From positions 124,001 to 188,000 of the forward strand of contig JAHCID010000001.1 of the NCBI GenBank assembly GCA_026129405.1: DNA of 64,000 bases. The letters run 5' to 3'. Source of the DNA: a bacterium. GTDB taxonomy: Bacteria; Desulfobacterota; Binatia; DP-6. Made by a program: the position numbers and the translations under genes. The notes under the pieces were generated by a model. The model had not been told where the DNA came from and searched no databases. It saw nothing but the letters and a program-made list of their open reading frames with translations. Shown here piece after piece: positions 1-13,996 of this stretch (positions within the stretch are counted from its first letter, which is position 1; every line of letters starts with the position of its first letter).

Positions 1-834
1 ACGGGCCGGCGCAAGGTGCTGGTCGCCGAGGGCGCGTACCACGGCACGCACGCATGGTGTGCGCCGATCCCGAGCGGCACGATGCCGGAGGATCGGGCCA
101 ACGTCGTCAGGTTCCGCTGGAACGACCTCGCCGACGTCGACCGCGCGCTCGCCGCCGCGGACGGCGACGTCGCCGCGATCATGGTCACCCCGTTCCGCCA
201 CGACGCCTTCCACGACCAGGAGCTGCCCGTCCCCGGCTTCTTCGACGGCCTGCGGAGCCGCTGCGACGCGCTCGGCGCCGTCCTGATCCTCGACGACGTG
301 CGTGCCGGCTTCCGCCTGCACCTCGGCGACTCGGGCCAGGCCATGGGCCTGCGGCCCGACGTCGCCTGCTACTGCAAGGCGCTCGGCAACGGCTACCCGA
401 TCGCCGCCGCCGTGGGCGCCGACGCCCTCCGCCCCGCGGCGCAGCGGGTGTTCTTCACCGGCTCGTACTGGTTCAGCGCGGTCGAGATGGCCGCCGCCCT
501 CGCCTGCCTGGCCGAGATCGAGGCGAGCGACGCCATCGCCCGCATGGCCGCGATGGGCACCCGCCTGCGTGACGGCCTCGCCCGCCAGGCCGCGGCGCAT
601 GGGCTGGCGATCACCCAGACCGGGCCGCCGCAGCTGCCCTTCCTCACCTTCGACGCCGACGCGGGCAGCTTCGAGCGCAGCCGGCGCTTCGCGGCCGCCT
701 GCGCCCTCGGCGGCGTCTATCTGCATCCGCATCACAACTGGTTCGTGTCGGCCGCGTTCGGCGACGCGGAGCTCGCGCGCACGCTCGAGGTCACCGAGGA
801 GGCGTTCGCCGCGATCGCGCGCGACCCCGCGTAG
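1..834 (+). CDS. Class III aminotransferase, C-terminal part (glutamate-1-semialdehyde aminomutase-like)
   Basis: This is the C-terminal part of a fold-type I PLP enzyme; the reading frame is open at base 1, so the true start lies outside the window. The segment 'LILDDVRAGFR' is the usual Asp that contacts the PLP pyridine nitrogen, and 'CYCKALGNGYPIAA' carries the lysine that forms the Schiff base, followed by the conserved GNG-P motif. A later 'FFTGSYW' resembles the phosphate-binding turn. The arrangement best fits glutamate-1-semialdehyde 2,1-aminomutase-like class III aminotransferases, but haem synthesis is not implied by the neighbours and another amino donor/acceptor pair is possible. 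Family is well supported; substrate is unknown. Confidence 0.85.
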   Translation, partial: TGRRKVLVAEGAYHGTHAWCAPIPSGTMPEDRANVVRFRWNDLADVDRALAAADGDVAAIMVTPFRHDAFHDQELPVPGFFDGLRSRCDALGAVLILDDVRAGFRLHLGDSGQAMGLRPDVACYCKALGNGYPIAAAVGADALRPAAQRVFFTGSYWFSAVEMAAALACLAEIEASDAIARMAAMGTRLRDGLARQAAAHGLAITQTGPPQLPFLTFDADAGSFERSRRFAAACALGGVYLHPHHNWFVSAAFGDAELARTLEVTEEAFAAIARDPA

Positions 835-888
835 CCCGCGCCGTCAGGTTCGCGCGCGCCCCGGACGGATGGTACTCCTCCCCCGGGC

Positions 889-3037
889 ATGTACGAGCGG
901 TTCTTCGGGCTCGTGGACGCGCCGTTCCGGCTGACGCCGGATCCGCGCTACCTCTTCCTCTCCGCGAAGCACGCGGACGCGCTCGCCCACCTGCGCCTCG
1001 GCCTCTCCGAGTCGAGCGGCTTCGTCTGCATCACCGGCGACGTCGGCACCGGCAAGACCACCGTCCTGCGCCATTTCCTCTCCGACCTCGCCCCCGAGGT
1101 GCGCGCGGCCTACGTCGTCAACCCGACGCTGACGCCGCTCGAGCTGCTCCAGACCGTCAACGCCGAGTTCGGTCTGCCGTCGTCGAGCCACAGCCGCAAG
1201 GAGCTGATCGACGCGCTGAACGCGCACCTCCTGCGCCAGCGCGGCGAGGGCCGCGTCGCGGTGGTCGTGGTCGACGAGGCACAGGCGCTCGGCATCGACG
1301 TCCTCGAGCATCTGCGGCTGCTGTCGAACCTCGAAACCACCACCGAGAAGCTGCTGCGCGTGATTCTCGTCGGCCAACCGCAGCTGCGCACGCTGCTGCT
1401 GCACCCCGAGCTCGTGCAGCTGAACCAGCGCATCACGCTGCGCTGGCACATCGGTCCGCTCGACCGCGCCGAGACCGCCGCCTACGTCCGCCACCGGCTG
1501 CACGTCGCCAGCCGCGGCCAGGTGACGCAGCTCTTCTCGCCGCTCGCCCTGGCCGCGATCCACCGACGCTCGGGGGGCGTGCCGAGGCTCGTGAACATGC
1601 TCTGCCATCGCGCGATGCTGGCCGCGTTCGCGCGCGAGGAGCGCACCGTCGGCCTCCCCGCGGTGCGGCGCGCGTATCGCGAGGTCGCGAGCGTGCCCCT
1701 GCCGGTGCGGCGCACGTCGCGCCCGTGGATGGTGCCGGGGGGGCTCGCGGCGGCGGCGGGCGTCGCCGCGCTGGCGTGGATCGCCACCGGCGGCCTCGAC
1801 GCCTGGCGCGCACCGGAGGCGACCGAGATCGCGGCGGTGGCGTCGGACGACCCACCGCCGGCAGCGCGGGTCGCCGGCGGCGAAGACGGGCGGCCGCCGG
1901 CGCGCCGGTCGTCGCCGCGGGGACGCCGGGGGCGCCGTCGCGGATGCGGGCGGCGCGGTTGCGGAGGCCTCCCCCGGCCGCAGCGGGCGGGACCGTGTCG
2001 GCGCCCACCACCATCGCCGCTGGAGCCGCCGAGCCGGCGACGGCGCCCGAGCAGCCCGCACCCGCGGCCGGCGCGGCACCGGCGGGCATGCTCGCCGTCG
2101 CGCTCGCACCGGCGCATCCGCAGGCCCCGGGTGCCGACCTCGTCGAGCGGCTGGTCGCGATGACGCCCGACGCCAGCGCGCGCGCCGCGCTCGGCACCGT
2201 GCTCGCCGCGTGGCGGCTCCGCCCGCTCGCCGCCGACGAGCCCGTGACGACCGGTGATCTCGCCACCGTCGCCCAGCGCCGCGGCCTCGAGCACCTGGCG
2301 ATCACCGGCAACCTCGGCATGCTGCGGCTGCTCGACGTGCCTGCGCTGCTCGAGCTGAACCCGCCCGGCACCGGCGCGCCGCGCTGGGCGGCGATGGTCA
2401 GCCTGCGGGACGGCGTGCCGCTCATCAGCGGCGGCGGCGGCGCACCCGAGCCGGTCGGCACCGGCACGCTCGAGCACATGTGGTACGGCCAGGCGCACGT
2501 CTTCTGGCGTGACTTCGAGGCCCTCGGCCCAACGCCCCTCGACGCGACCTCGCGCGGCGTCCGCGTCGCCCGCCTGCAGTCGCTCCTCGCGCGCATCGGC
2601 CACTACGCGGGGGCCGACAACGGGCAGTTCGACGCCCGCACCCAGGCCGCGGTGGTCGACTTCCAGCGCTCGCGCTACGTCGTCGCCGACGGCATCGTCG
2701 GCCCGCTCACCCGCGTCGTGCTGTACGCCGCCGCCGGCGGATACCCGCGCCCGTCCCTGCTCGGCGTGCCCGCGGCGGAGGAGCCGGCCGAACCCGGAAC
2801 CGCGCCGGGCCTCGAGGCGACGGCGCCCGCGGAGCCCGCCGTCGCCGTGGAGGCGGCCGTCGCCGGGCGACGCCGGAGGCGGCCGCATCGACCGGCGCAC
2901 CCGCCCCGCCCGCCGCCGACGTGCCGGCGCTGGCCGAGGCAGAACCGGCTGCGGAACCGGCGCACGACGCGGCCGCGCCGCCGGGCGGCGTCGCCGCACC
3001 GCCTACCGCCGAGGGCGCGCAGGAGGACGCGTCGTGA
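889..3037 (+). CDS. ExeA/GspA-like AAA ATPase with peptidoglycan-binding domain, frame interrupted
   Basis: Start ATG at 889. Residues 1-280 form an ExeA-type AAA+ ATPase: opening 'MYERFFGLVDAPFRLTPDP', Walker A 'GDVGTGKTT' (about 50-58), Walker B 'VVVVDEAQ', sensor 'ILVGQPQL'. A single membrane segment lies at about 1730-1790. The frame then fails: about 1922-1985 reads sensibly in the second frame, about 1985-2870 in the third (including a PG_binding_1 domain at about 2540-2750), and the Ala/Pro-rich tail to a TGA at 3035-3037 is in the second frame. ExeA proteins use ATP and cell-wall binding to help place the type II secretin with ExeB/GspB, and a GspB-like gene overlaps the stop here. 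All breaks lie in low-complexity GC-rich linkers, so sequence errors are likelier than decay. No other secretion genes are adjacent. Confidence 0.72.
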
Positions 3038-3902
3038 GCTCGATCCTCGACGCGCTCGCGAAGCTCGAGCGCTCCGGCGACGCGGCCCCGATCGCGGCGC
3101 CGGGCGCCCCGCTGCCGCCCCGTCGCGCGGCGGCCGCCGCCCGCTCGTGATCGGGCTCGTGGTGAAGCGCGTTCGTGGCGGGAGCAGGCATCGCCGCGTT
3201 GCTGGCACGGCGCGACGGCGAGCCCGCGAAGACGGTCGCGGCCGCAACGGGCGACGCGGACCGCGGCGCTCCGCCGGCCGCGGCAGCGACGGCCGGCGCG
3301 GCGAGCGCGCGCGCCGCGCCGGCGCCCGCCACGGCGCCCGCGAGCGCCGCACTCCGGGGAGCGGCGCGGCCGCGGCGAGCCCCGCCGGCGACCCGTCAGA
3401 GACGGCCGCCGCCGCGCCGGCACCGCCCGCGGCGCCATCGGCCGCGCCCGCCGCACCGGCGTTCGCGTCCGGCGCGCCACCGCCCGATCCGCCCGCCGAG
3501 GCGGCCACCCCGCTGCCCGTGCCACCGCCCGTGCAGGTGCCGGCGATGGCGGAGCGCCCGTGGGCACACCCGACGCCGGACGTCGCGACCACCGACGCCC
3601 CCGACGGCCGTCTCGCGGTGGCGCTCGTGCCGCGCACCGCCATGCCCCGGCCCGATCTCGACGACGCCATCGAGCCCGTCACCCGCTCGCGCGCGCCGAG
3701 CGGCGCGCCCGCGGTGCGGCTGAGCTTCCTGCTCTACTCGTCGAGCGCCGAGCGGCGCAGCGTCGCGCTGCAGATCGAGGGCAGCCTCGCCACCCTGCAC
3801 GAGGGTGACGAGGCGTCCGGTGTGGTCGTCGAGCGCATCCTTCCGGATCGCGCCGAGCTGAGCTGGAACGGCGAGCGCTTCACCGTCCGGGCCCGCGACT
3901 GA
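3034..3902 (+). CDS. GspB/ExeB-like type II secretion assembly protein, frame interrupted
   Basis: GTG start at 3034 overlaps the stop of the ExeA-like gene (GTGA) and follows an AGGAGGA ribosome site at 3021-3027. The start 'SSILDALAKLERS' is the classic GspB N-terminus. The frame then breaks near 3125-3170, where a transmembrane segment is split between two frames, and again near 3340-3360. The C-terminal domain at about 3710-3900 ('RLSFLLYSSSAERRSVAL', then 'EGDEASGVVVERILPDRAEL' and 'WNGERF') is a clear T2SSB domain ending at 3902. The predicted protein would be an inner-membrane protein with a Pro/Ala-rich periplasmic linker. Frame changes sit in repetitive GC-rich DNA and may be sequencing errors. 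Confidence 0.68.
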
Positions 3903-3909
3903 ACGGGTG

Positions 3910-5336
<1,427 letters not shown>

Positions 5337-5538
5337 GGGTACTCCTGGGTTGAGGTCGCTGCTCCGGATCGGTGCCCTGAGTGGCGAGCGATGAGGCAGG
5401 CACCGGACTGAAGGGGAGAAGCGAAACTCCGCCGCAGAACACTCTCGTCCGATCGACGGGAGGCGGGGCCCACGAAACAGGCGCCACCCTACGTGGCCCG
5501 GCCCTCCGGTGCAATGCGCGGCGTCACGGGCCGACGCC

Positions 5539-8457
<2,919 letters not shown>

Positions 8458-8539
8458 GATGCGGGGAGGGAGTGTGGTGCGTCCGCCCGGATGCGGCAAG
8501 ACCGCCCTGCGCCGCACGCCGGCGCCGCCCCACGGGCGA

Positions 8540-8841
8540 TCACTCGTCCTCCCTGGGGACCTTCGCGTCGCGCGCCACCGACGCCAGCTTCTGGTACGCG
8601 TCGCGGACCGCATCGAGCTCCTTCTCGTCGAGCTCTTCGAGGTCGAGCAGCGCGTCGTCGGCCTCGCGGATGGCGCGGATCAGCTCGTCGAGCTTCACCT
8701 GGAGCGCCTCGGTGTCGCGGTTCTGGCGGCCCAGACGACGATGATGCCGACGGCGCCCACGAACGTCGTCGGCCGCCCCGCCGCCCGCGACGTCCACTTC
8801 GCGAGCTGCGTGAACCAGGAGTGGCTCTTCGACGGCCGCAT
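8540..8841 (-). pseudogene. Low-affinity iron permease family remnant with internal deletion
   Basis: From an ATG at 8841 the first 39 residues ('[18 protein letters not shown]', then a membrane helix '[13 protein letters not shown]') match the N-terminus of bacterial Iron_permease (PF04120) proteins. The reading then jumps at about 8733 to another frame that gives '[19 protein letters not shown]' and the family's acidic C-terminal helix to a stop at 8540. Family members normally have about 34 further residues in between, including a second membrane helix ending in 'QNTQNRD'. The join therefore looks like a deletion of roughly 100 bp that is not a multiple of three. Role before damage: small inner-membrane protein of uncertain iron function. 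An assembly error is the alternative. Confidence 0.72.
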
Positions 8842-8965
8842 GCCGAGGCCATAGCGCGCACTGCCCGGCGCGCACAGACCGGTCGGCCACTCGACAGGCG
8901 CACCGTGCGTAGTAGGGTCGCAGCGGTCTGCCACGACGGCGGCGCCGACGGGAGGGGCACGAGCG

Positions 8966-9586
8966 ATGGGCGTGAAGGTTCAGGTGGTCTTCTACTCGAC
9001 GTACGGACACGTCTGGCGCATGGCCGAGGCCGTTGCCGAGGGTGCGAAGCGCGTCGCGGGCGCGGAGGTCACGCTGCTGCAGGTGCCCGAGACGCTCCCG
9101 GCCGACGTGCTCGAGAAGATGGGCGCCAGCAGAGCGCGCGCGACGTTCGCGCACGTCCCCGTCGCCGAGGCCGATAGGCTCGCCGACGCCGACGCGATCA
9201 TCTTCGGCACCCCCACCCGCTTCGGCAACATGTGCGGCCAGATGCGCGCCTTCCTCGACCAGACCGGCAAGCTCTGGGCCCGGGGCGCCCTCGTCGGCAA
9301 GGTCGGCAGCGTCTTCGCGTCGTCGAATACCCAGCACGGCGGGCAGGAATCGACCATCCTCACCTTCCACCCGACGCTCCTCCACCACGGCTTCGTCGTC
9401 GTCGGCCTGCCCTACTCCGAGCAGCGCCAGATGACGATGGACGAGATCACCGGCGGCTCTCCCTACGGCGCTTCCACGATCGCCGGGGTCGACGGCTCCC
9501 GCCAGCCGAGCGACAACGAGCTCGCCATGGCCCGCTACCAGGGCACGCACGTCACCGAGATCGCGAAGAAGCTCGTGGCGCAGTAA
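8966..9586 (+). CDS. wrbA: NAD(P)H:quinone oxidoreductase, WrbA family
   Basis: A flavodoxin-fold FMN enzyme that reduces quinones by two electrons and protects against oxidative stress. The 206-residue length is normal. The N-terminal '[16 protein letters not shown]' is the FMN phosphate loop, '[19 protein letters not shown]' is the signature region around the isoalloxazine, and '[14 protein letters not shown]' and '[12 protein letters not shown]' are typical WrbA loops. The ATG follows a GGGAGGGG-type ribosome site. It is transcribed away from the broken iron-permease gene across a 124-bp gap. No operon partners are evident. Confidence 0.95.
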   Translation: MGVKVQVVFYSTYGHVWRMAEAVAEGAKRVAGAEVTLLQVPETLPADVLEKMGASRARATFAHVPVAEADRLADADAIIFGTPTRFGNMCGQMRAFLDQTGKLWARGALVGKVGSVFASSNTQHGGQESTILTFHPTLLHHGFVVVGLPYSEQRQMTMDEITGGSPYGASTIAGVDGSRQPSDNELAMARYQGTHVTEIAKKLVAQ

Positions 9587-9654
9587 CGCCACCAGACAGG
9601 GGGACGGTCGCGACGGCCCGCCGCCCGTGCGGCATCGCGCACGCGGGGCGGGGT

Positions 9655-10047
9655 TCACTCCGCGTTCGTATCCGGGTCGTCGATCACGAAGAGCCACGTC
9701 CCGTCCGCCTGCCTCCGCACCACCTCGCGCGCCCGCCCCGCGAGCGTGATCGGCTCGCCGCCGCCGGGCGGCGTCAGCGTCGCCTGCCAGGCATTGTAGA
9801 GCAGCGCGACGTCGCCACCCGTGACGACGTGGTGCACGTTCATCACCATGGCCGGACGCATCGCGACCAGCGCCGCGATCTCGTCGCGGATCGCCGCGTG
9901 GCCGGTCGCCGACGAGCGATCCTGCCGGATGAGCGTGCCGGTGGGCTCGTAGAGGGCGACGACGCCGTCGACGTCGCCCGCGTTGACGCGCTCGGCGAAG
10001 AGCCGGTCGACGTCGGTGGGAGCCTGCGCCTTCTCGCGCGTGGTCAT
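9655..10047 (-). CDS. NTF2-like (YybH/SgcJ-type) protein
   Basis: A 130-residue protein of the NTF2-like/SnoaL fold. The pattern 'DVDRLFAERVNAGDVDGVVALYEPTGTLI' followed by 'GHAAIRDEIAAL' and 'DVALLYNAWQAT' is typical of small cone-shaped alpha+beta proteins that act as isomerases, dehydratases or ligand-binding accessory proteins. ATG at 10047 has GGAGGGT just upstream. It is followed 14 bp upstream, on the same strand, by a second NTF2-like gene, so the two probably form a co-transcribed pair. No catalytic assignment can be made from sequence alone. Confidence 0.85.
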   Translation of the reverse strand: MTTREKAQAPTDVDRLFAERVNAGDVDGVVALYEPTGTLIRQDRSSATGHAAIRDEIAALVAMRPAMVMNVHHVVTGGDVALLYNAWQATLTPPGGGEPITLAGRAREVVRRQADGTWLFVIDDPDTNAE

Positions 10048-10061
10048 GGACCCTCCTGCGA

Positions 10062-10463
10062 TCAGCCGGGCGCCTTCGCGTCGAGCGCGGCACGCATGGT
10101 CGGGTTGTCGATGCAGAAGCGCAGGGCGACGACGCGGCCGTCGCGTAGCTGCCAGAAGTGCGCGACCGGCACGTCGAACGACGCCCCGTTGGCGTGCACG
10201 GTGCCGCGCGTCCAACCGACGGCGACGACCTGGTCGCCGGCGTCGATCCAGCGATCGACGGTGACCGCCGACGCGATGTTCGCGCTCAGCGTCGCGAAGA
10301 ACTGCATCGCGCCCTCGTGCCCGCGGTACGACCCGCCCCACGGCACCTCGGTGGACTGCTCGATGGTCACGTCCTCGGCGAGGAGCGCGAGGACGCCGGG
10401 GACGTCGCGGGTGCGGAAGCCGTCGTAGATGCGGGCGACGAGCTCGACGTTGGCGCGCGGCAT
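10062..10463 (-). CDS. SnoaL-like nuclear transport factor 2 family protein
   Basis: 133 residues with the NTF2/SnoaL pattern 'VELVARIYDGFRTRDVPGVLALLAEDVTIEQS', 'GHEGAMQFFATL' and a C-terminal 'FDVPVAHFWQLRDGRVVALRFCID' typical of ketosteroid isomerase-like proteins. It lies between the SDR gene and a second NTF2-like gene on the same strand, with short gaps, which suggests one transcription unit downstream of the PadR regulator. SnoaL-like proteins often act beside SDR enzymes on polyketide or steroid-like substrates, but substrate is unknown here. Confidence 0.87.
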   Translation of the reverse strand: MPRANVELVARIYDGFRTRDVPGVLALLAEDVTIEQSTEVPWGGSYRGHEGAMQFFATLSANIASAVTVDRWIDAGDQVVAVGWTRGTVHANGASFDVPVAHFWQLRDGRVVALRFCIDNPTMRAALDAKAPG

Positions 10464-10490
10464 GTCCGGCTTGTGCGCCGGAACCGGTGG

Positions 10491-11285
10491 TCATGCAAGA
10501 CCGCGCGCCGCCTTCTCCCCCGCGCGCAGGCCGATGTCGGTCATGATCTTCGCGGCGAGACGCGGCGACACACGCTGGATGTAGAGCAGCAGGCGATTCG
10601 ACGCGCCCGCGAGGAAGCTCGGCCGCCCCCGCCGCAACGTGCGGACCAGCTCCTCGCCGACCCAGTCCGGCGTGAAGACGCGCGGCCCCTCGAGCGGCAT
10701 CGCCGATTCCGTGCTGGTGTGCGGTGGGCCGAAGACCATGATGCGCACGCCGCTGCCCGCGAGCTCGCCGCGCAGCGCCTCCGACAGCGCCACGACCGCA
10801 GCCTTCGCCGAGCAGTACGCGGCGGCCGACGGCATCGGTACCCAGGCGAGCGTCGAGGCGATGTTCATGACGGTGCCGCCGCCCTGCGCGAGCATCGCCG
10901 GCAGGACGGCGCGCGTCACGCGCTCCATGCCGAAGAGGTGCACCTCGAACATGGCGCGGGTGGCCGCGCCATCGCGCGCCGCCCAGAAGCCGAGCGGTCC
11001 CGCGTTGCCGGCGTTGTTGACGAGGACGTCGATGCGGCCCCGGCGCGCGACGATCGTCGCGACGGCCGCGGCGACCGACGCGTCCGACGTCACGTCCATC
11101 GGCACCGCGAAGGCGTCGCCGCCGGCGGCCGTGATCGCGGCGACGGCGGCGGCGAGCCTGTCCTCCGAGCGCGCGGCGAGCACCACGCGCGCGCCGGCCC
11201 GCGCCAGCGCCTGCGCACTCGCGAGCCCGATGCCGCTCGACGCTCCCGTCACCACGACGACCTTGCCGCGGATGACCACCGTCAC
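10491..11285 (-). CDS. Short-chain dehydrogenase/reductase (SDR)
   Basis: A classical NAD(P)-dependent SDR of 264 residues. It has the cofactor motif 'TGASSGIG', the 'NNAG' motif, the catalytic Ser in 'NIAST', and the active-site 'YCSAK'. The start is the GTG at 11285, which overlaps the stop of the PadR gene (GTGA), so the two are translationally coupled; the coding frame shows no ATG before the Rossmann motif. The longer C-terminus ('LLLYIQRVSPRLAAKIMTDI') is like the subfamily of lipid- or retinol-type SDRs. Coupling to PadR suggests the regulator controls it, possibly in response to its substrate. Confidence 0.92.
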   Translation of the reverse strand: MTVVIRGKVVVVTGASSGIGLASAQALARAGARVVLAARSEDRLAAAVAAITAAGGDAFAVPMDVTSDASVAAAVATIVARRGRIDVLVNNAGNAGPLGFWAARDGAATRAMFEVHLFGMERVTRAVLPAMLAQGGGTVMNIASTLAWVPMPSAAAYCSAKAAVVALSEALRGELAGSGVRIMVFGPPHTSTESAMPLEGPRVFTPDWVGEELVRTLRRGRPSFLAGASNRLLLYIQRVSPRLAAKIMTDIGLRAGEKAARGLA

Positions 11286-11836
11286 GTGCGCTCTCCTCTG
11301 CCGCGCGACAGCGCACGGCGGCTGCGGCGGATCCAGGCGAGCTCCATGTCGCACCAGTCGAGACCGTGCTCGATCGCCAGGATCCACAGCGTGCGCTCGC
11401 GCGCCGAGCGTGCGAGCGCGAAGATGCCCGGGCTCTTCAGACGCGCGGCGTAGTCGCGCCGCGTGACCTCGATGCCCTCGGCGTAGCGGGCGAGCAATGC
11501 GTCGACCGCCGCGGGCGGGGCAGCCGCCGCGAAGACGACCTTCAAGAGCAGCGGATGGCGGAGCTGGAGCGGCTCCAGCGGCTCGGCGAGCCAGGCGTCG
11601 AGCGCCGCGCGGCCGCCGGCGGTGAGGGCATACACCTTCCGGTCCGGCTTGCCCTCGCCGGGCTGGCGCTCGGGCTCGACGAGCCGCTCGCGCTCCAGCG
11701 TGTGCAGCTCGCGATAGATCTGGCTCTGGGTCGCCGACCAGAACGAGCCCACCGAGCCGTCGAAGCGCTGCTTCAGGGTGTAGCCGCTGCACGGCTCGAG
11801 GGAGAGGAAGCCGAGAATCGCCCCGCGCAACGACAT
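11282..11836 (-). CDS. PadR family transcriptional regulator
   Basis: A 184-residue winged-helix regulator. The N-terminal 'ILGFLSLEPCSGYTLKQRFDGSVGSFWSATQSQIYRELHTLE' is the PadR DNA-binding domain, followed by the beta-wing 'GKPDRKVYALTAGGRAALDAWL' and the C-terminal Vir helical dimerisation domain ('LLLKVVFAAAAPP', 'ARYAEGIEVTRRDYAARL'). PadR proteins usually repress their own operon and are relieved by a small ligand. It is the first gene of a minus-strand unit with the SDR and two NTF2-like genes, and a dyad of two CATATG boxes lies 10 bp upstream of its start. Confidence 0.93.
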   Translation of the reverse strand: MSLRGAILGFLSLEPCSGYTLKQRFDGSVGSFWSATQSQIYRELHTLERERLVEPERQPGEGKPDRKVYALTAGGRAALDAWLAEPLEPLQLRHPLLLKVVFAAAAPPAAVDALLARYAEGIEVTRRDYAARLKSPGIFALARSARERTLWILAIEHGLDWCDMELAWIRRSRRALSRGRGERT

Positions 11837-11846
11837 CGGCCCACAC

Positions 11847-11868
11847 CATATGCCATCAGTGTCATATG
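11847..11868. promoter_or_regulatory. Putative PadR operator (CATATG dyad)
   Basis: Two CATATG hexamers are separated by 10 bases (CATATG-N10-CATATG), directly upstream of the padR start. The inner 16 bases at 11850-11865 (ATGC-N8-TCAT) resemble the PadR consensus ATGT-N8-ACAT with two mismatches. Position and symmetry suggest autoregulation; binding is not shown. Confidence 0.5.
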
Positions 11869-11932
11869 ACGCAACCGGACCGTCGTTGATTTACCTGCCG
11901 TCAGCCCCGTCCCAGGCGGCGGGAGGCCTCGC

Positions 11933-12181
11933 TCACGTCGCGCCCACGATCCCGAGCGCCAGCCAGGGCACGACGTTGAAGACCAGCACCGCCAGCTTGT
12001 AGGCCGCCATCGAGCCGAAGCACAGCGCGTCGAGCTGCGCCGGCGACAGGTGAAACCAGCGCGCCCACAGCTGCTGCACCTGGTGGTGCGCCGCCGTGTA
12101 GGCCGCGAACCAGACCAGGAGGACGCCGTAATTGACGATGGCGCACCACAGGAGAACCTCGCGTAGGGTTTCGACGCTCAT
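11933..12181 (-). CDS. DUF6868 family small membrane protein
   Basis: An 82-residue protein with two hydrophobic helices, 'VLLWCAIVNYGVLLVWFAAY' near the start and a second ending 'VLVFNVVPWLALGIVG'. The middle 'WARWFHLSPAQLDALCFGSMAAYKL' and the overall layout match the small DUF6868 proteins found in many Gram-negative genomes. Function is unknown. It lies alone between the PadR unit and the ABC exporter. Confidence 0.82.
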   Translation of the reverse strand: MSVETLREVLLWCAIVNYGVLLVWFAAYTAAHHQVQQLWARWFHLSPAQLDALCFGSMAAYKLAVLVFNVVPWLALGIVGAT

Positions 12182-12220
12182 CCGGCGCCGCTAGCACGCG
12201 GACACCCCGGGTCAAGGCGG

Positions 12221-12994
12221 TCAGCTCTTCAGCCGATAGCCGGTGCGGAAGATCCACACGACGACGAGCAGGCACGCGGCGAGGAAGCCCAGCGTCATGC
12301 CGAGGCTGACGCCCACCGCGACGTCCGACGTCCCGTAGAAGCTCCAGCGGAAGCCGCTGATCAGGTAGACGACCGGGTTGAGCAACGCGACGGTGCGCCA
12401 CGCCGGGGGCAGCATGTCGATCGAGTAGAACGCACCGCCGAGGAAGGTGAGCGGCGTCACGATCAACGCCGGCACGACCTGGAGCTGCTCGAAGCCGTTC
12501 GCCCACACGCCGAGGATGAAGCCGAAGAGCGAGAACGTGACCGCGGTGAGGACGAGGAAGCCGAGCATCCATCCCGGATGGCGGATCTCCACCGAGACGA
12601 AGAGCGTCGCCGTCGCGAGGATGACGAGCCCGAGCGCGATCGACTTGGTCGCCGCGGCGCCGACGTAGCCGAGCACCACCTCGGCCGTCGACACCGGCGC
12701 CGACAGCAGCTCGTAGATCGTGCCGGTGAACTTCGGGAAGTAGATGCCGAGCGATGCGTTCGAGATGCTCTCCGTGAAGAGCGACAGCATGATGAGCCCC
12801 GGGACGATGAAGGCCCCGTAGGGCACGCCGTCGACGGTATTCATGCGCGAGCCGATCGCCGAGCCGAAGACGACGAAGTAGAGCGACGTGGTGATGACGG
12901 GCGTCGCCAGGCTCTGGAGGAGCGTGCGCAGCGCGCGCGCCATCTCGAACTTGTAGATCGCCCAGACGCCGCGGTGGTTGAACGGAATCGTCAT
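12221..12994 (-). CDS. ABC-2 type transporter permease
   Basis: A 257-residue inner-membrane permease of the ABC-2 family (YadH-like). It has about six hydrophobic segments, the early '[26 protein letters not shown]' and the conserved '[20 protein letters not shown]' loop, followed by '[12 protein letters not shown]'. ATG at 12994 overlaps the stop of the ATPase gene (ATGA), showing a two-gene exporter operon. Such pairs export drugs, lipids or polysaccharide; the substrate cannot be read from the sequence. Confidence 0.94.
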   Translation of the reverse strand: MTIPFNHRGVWAIYKFEMARALRTLLQSLATPVITTSLYFVVFGSAIGSRMNTVDGVPYGAFIVPGLIMLSLFTESISNASLGIYFPKFTGTIYELLSAPVSTAEVVLGYVGAAATKSIALGLVILATATLFVSVEIRHPGWMLGFLVLTAVTFSLFGFILGVWANGFEQLQVVPALIVTPLTFLGGAFYSIDMLPPAWRTVALLNPVVYLISGFRWSFYGTSDVAVGVSLGMTLGFLAACLLVVVWIFRTGYRLKS

Positions 12995-13929
12995 GCGTGG
13001 TGGCTCACCAGGTCCACGAAGATCTCCTCCAGCGACGTCTCGCGGGTCTGCACGTCGGCCAGGTCGAGCCGCAGGTCGCCGATGCGACGCAGCAGCTCGC
13101 CGACGTGGGCGTCGCCGTCGTTGCCGGCGACGGTGAGCTCGAGCTCGCGCCCGCCGGCGTTCAGCGCCAGGCGCCAGGCGGCCAGCGCCGCCGGAATGGC
13201 GTCGAGCGGCCGCGCGAGGCGGAGGACGAGCCGCTTCTTGCCGAGCTTGTGCATGAGCGCCCGCTTCTCCTCGACGAGGATCAGCTCACCGCCGCGCATG
13301 ACCCCGACGCGATCGGCCATGTCCTCCGCCTCGTCGATGTAGTGCGTGGTCAGGATGATGGTCACGCCGCGCTCGCGCAGGCGACGGACCAGCGCCCACA
13401 TGTCGCGCCGCAGCTCGACGTCGACCCCGGCCGTGGGCTCGTCGAGGAACAGCACCTCGGGCTCGTGCGAGAGCGCCTTCGCGATCAGTACGCGGCGCTT
13501 CATGCCCCCCGAGAGGGTCATGATGCGGTCGTTGCGCTTCTCCCACAGCGCCAGGTCGCGCAGCAGCTGCTCCACGAACGGCGGATTGCGCGGCCGCCCG
13601 AAGAGCCCGCGACTGAAGTTGACGGTGGCCAGGACGGTCTCGAACGCGTCGGTCGTCAGCTCCTGCGGCACGAGACCGATCGTCGCACGCGCGGCGCGGT
13701 AGTCGCGGACGACGTCGTGGCCGTCGACGACCGCCGTGCCCGACGTGGGCGTGACGATACCGCAGACGATGCTGATGAGCGTCGTCTTGCCGGCGCCGTT
13801 CGGCCCGAGCAGCGCGAAGATCTCGCCGCGGTGGATGTCGAGGTCGATGCGCCCGAGGGCCCGCAGGCCGGACGCGTATGTCTTGCTGAGGCCCCTGATC
13901 GCGACCACGGGCCGTCCCGGTTCAGCCAT
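12991..13929 (-). CDS. ABC exporter ATP-binding protein
   Basis: 312-residue ATPase (YadG/CcmA-like) that pairs with the downstream permease. I start it at the ATG at 13929 ([18 protein letters not shown]); an upstream in-frame start would add 18 residues without homology. Motifs are Walker A 'GPNGAGKTT', the Q-loop 'LVPQE', the signature 'LSGGMKRR', Walker B '[12 protein letters not shown]' and the switch His in 'TTHYIDEAE'. A C-terminal accessory region '[11 protein letters not shown]' is typical for drug/lipid exporters of this type. Confidence 0.95.
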   Translation of the reverse strand: MAEPGRPVVAIRGLSKTYASGLRALGRIDLDIHRGEIFALLGPNGAGKTTLISIVCGIVTPTSGTAVVDGHDVVRDYRAARATIGLVPQELTTDAFETVLATVNFSRGLFGRPRNPPFVEQLLRDLALWEKRNDRIMTLSGGMKRRVLIAKALSHEPEVLFLDEPTAGVDVELRRDMWALVRRLRERGVTIILTTHYIDEAEDMADRVGVMRGGELILVEEKRALMHKLGKKRLVLRLARPLDAIPAALAAWRLALNAGGRELELTVAGNDGDAHVGELLRRIGDLRLDLADVQTRETSLEEIFVDLVSHHA

Positions 13930-13996
13930 CGTTCGCCCGCACCCTGCCCGGCCGGCGGGGTTGACGGAACCACGGCGGAGCATGGGGACCGAAAGG

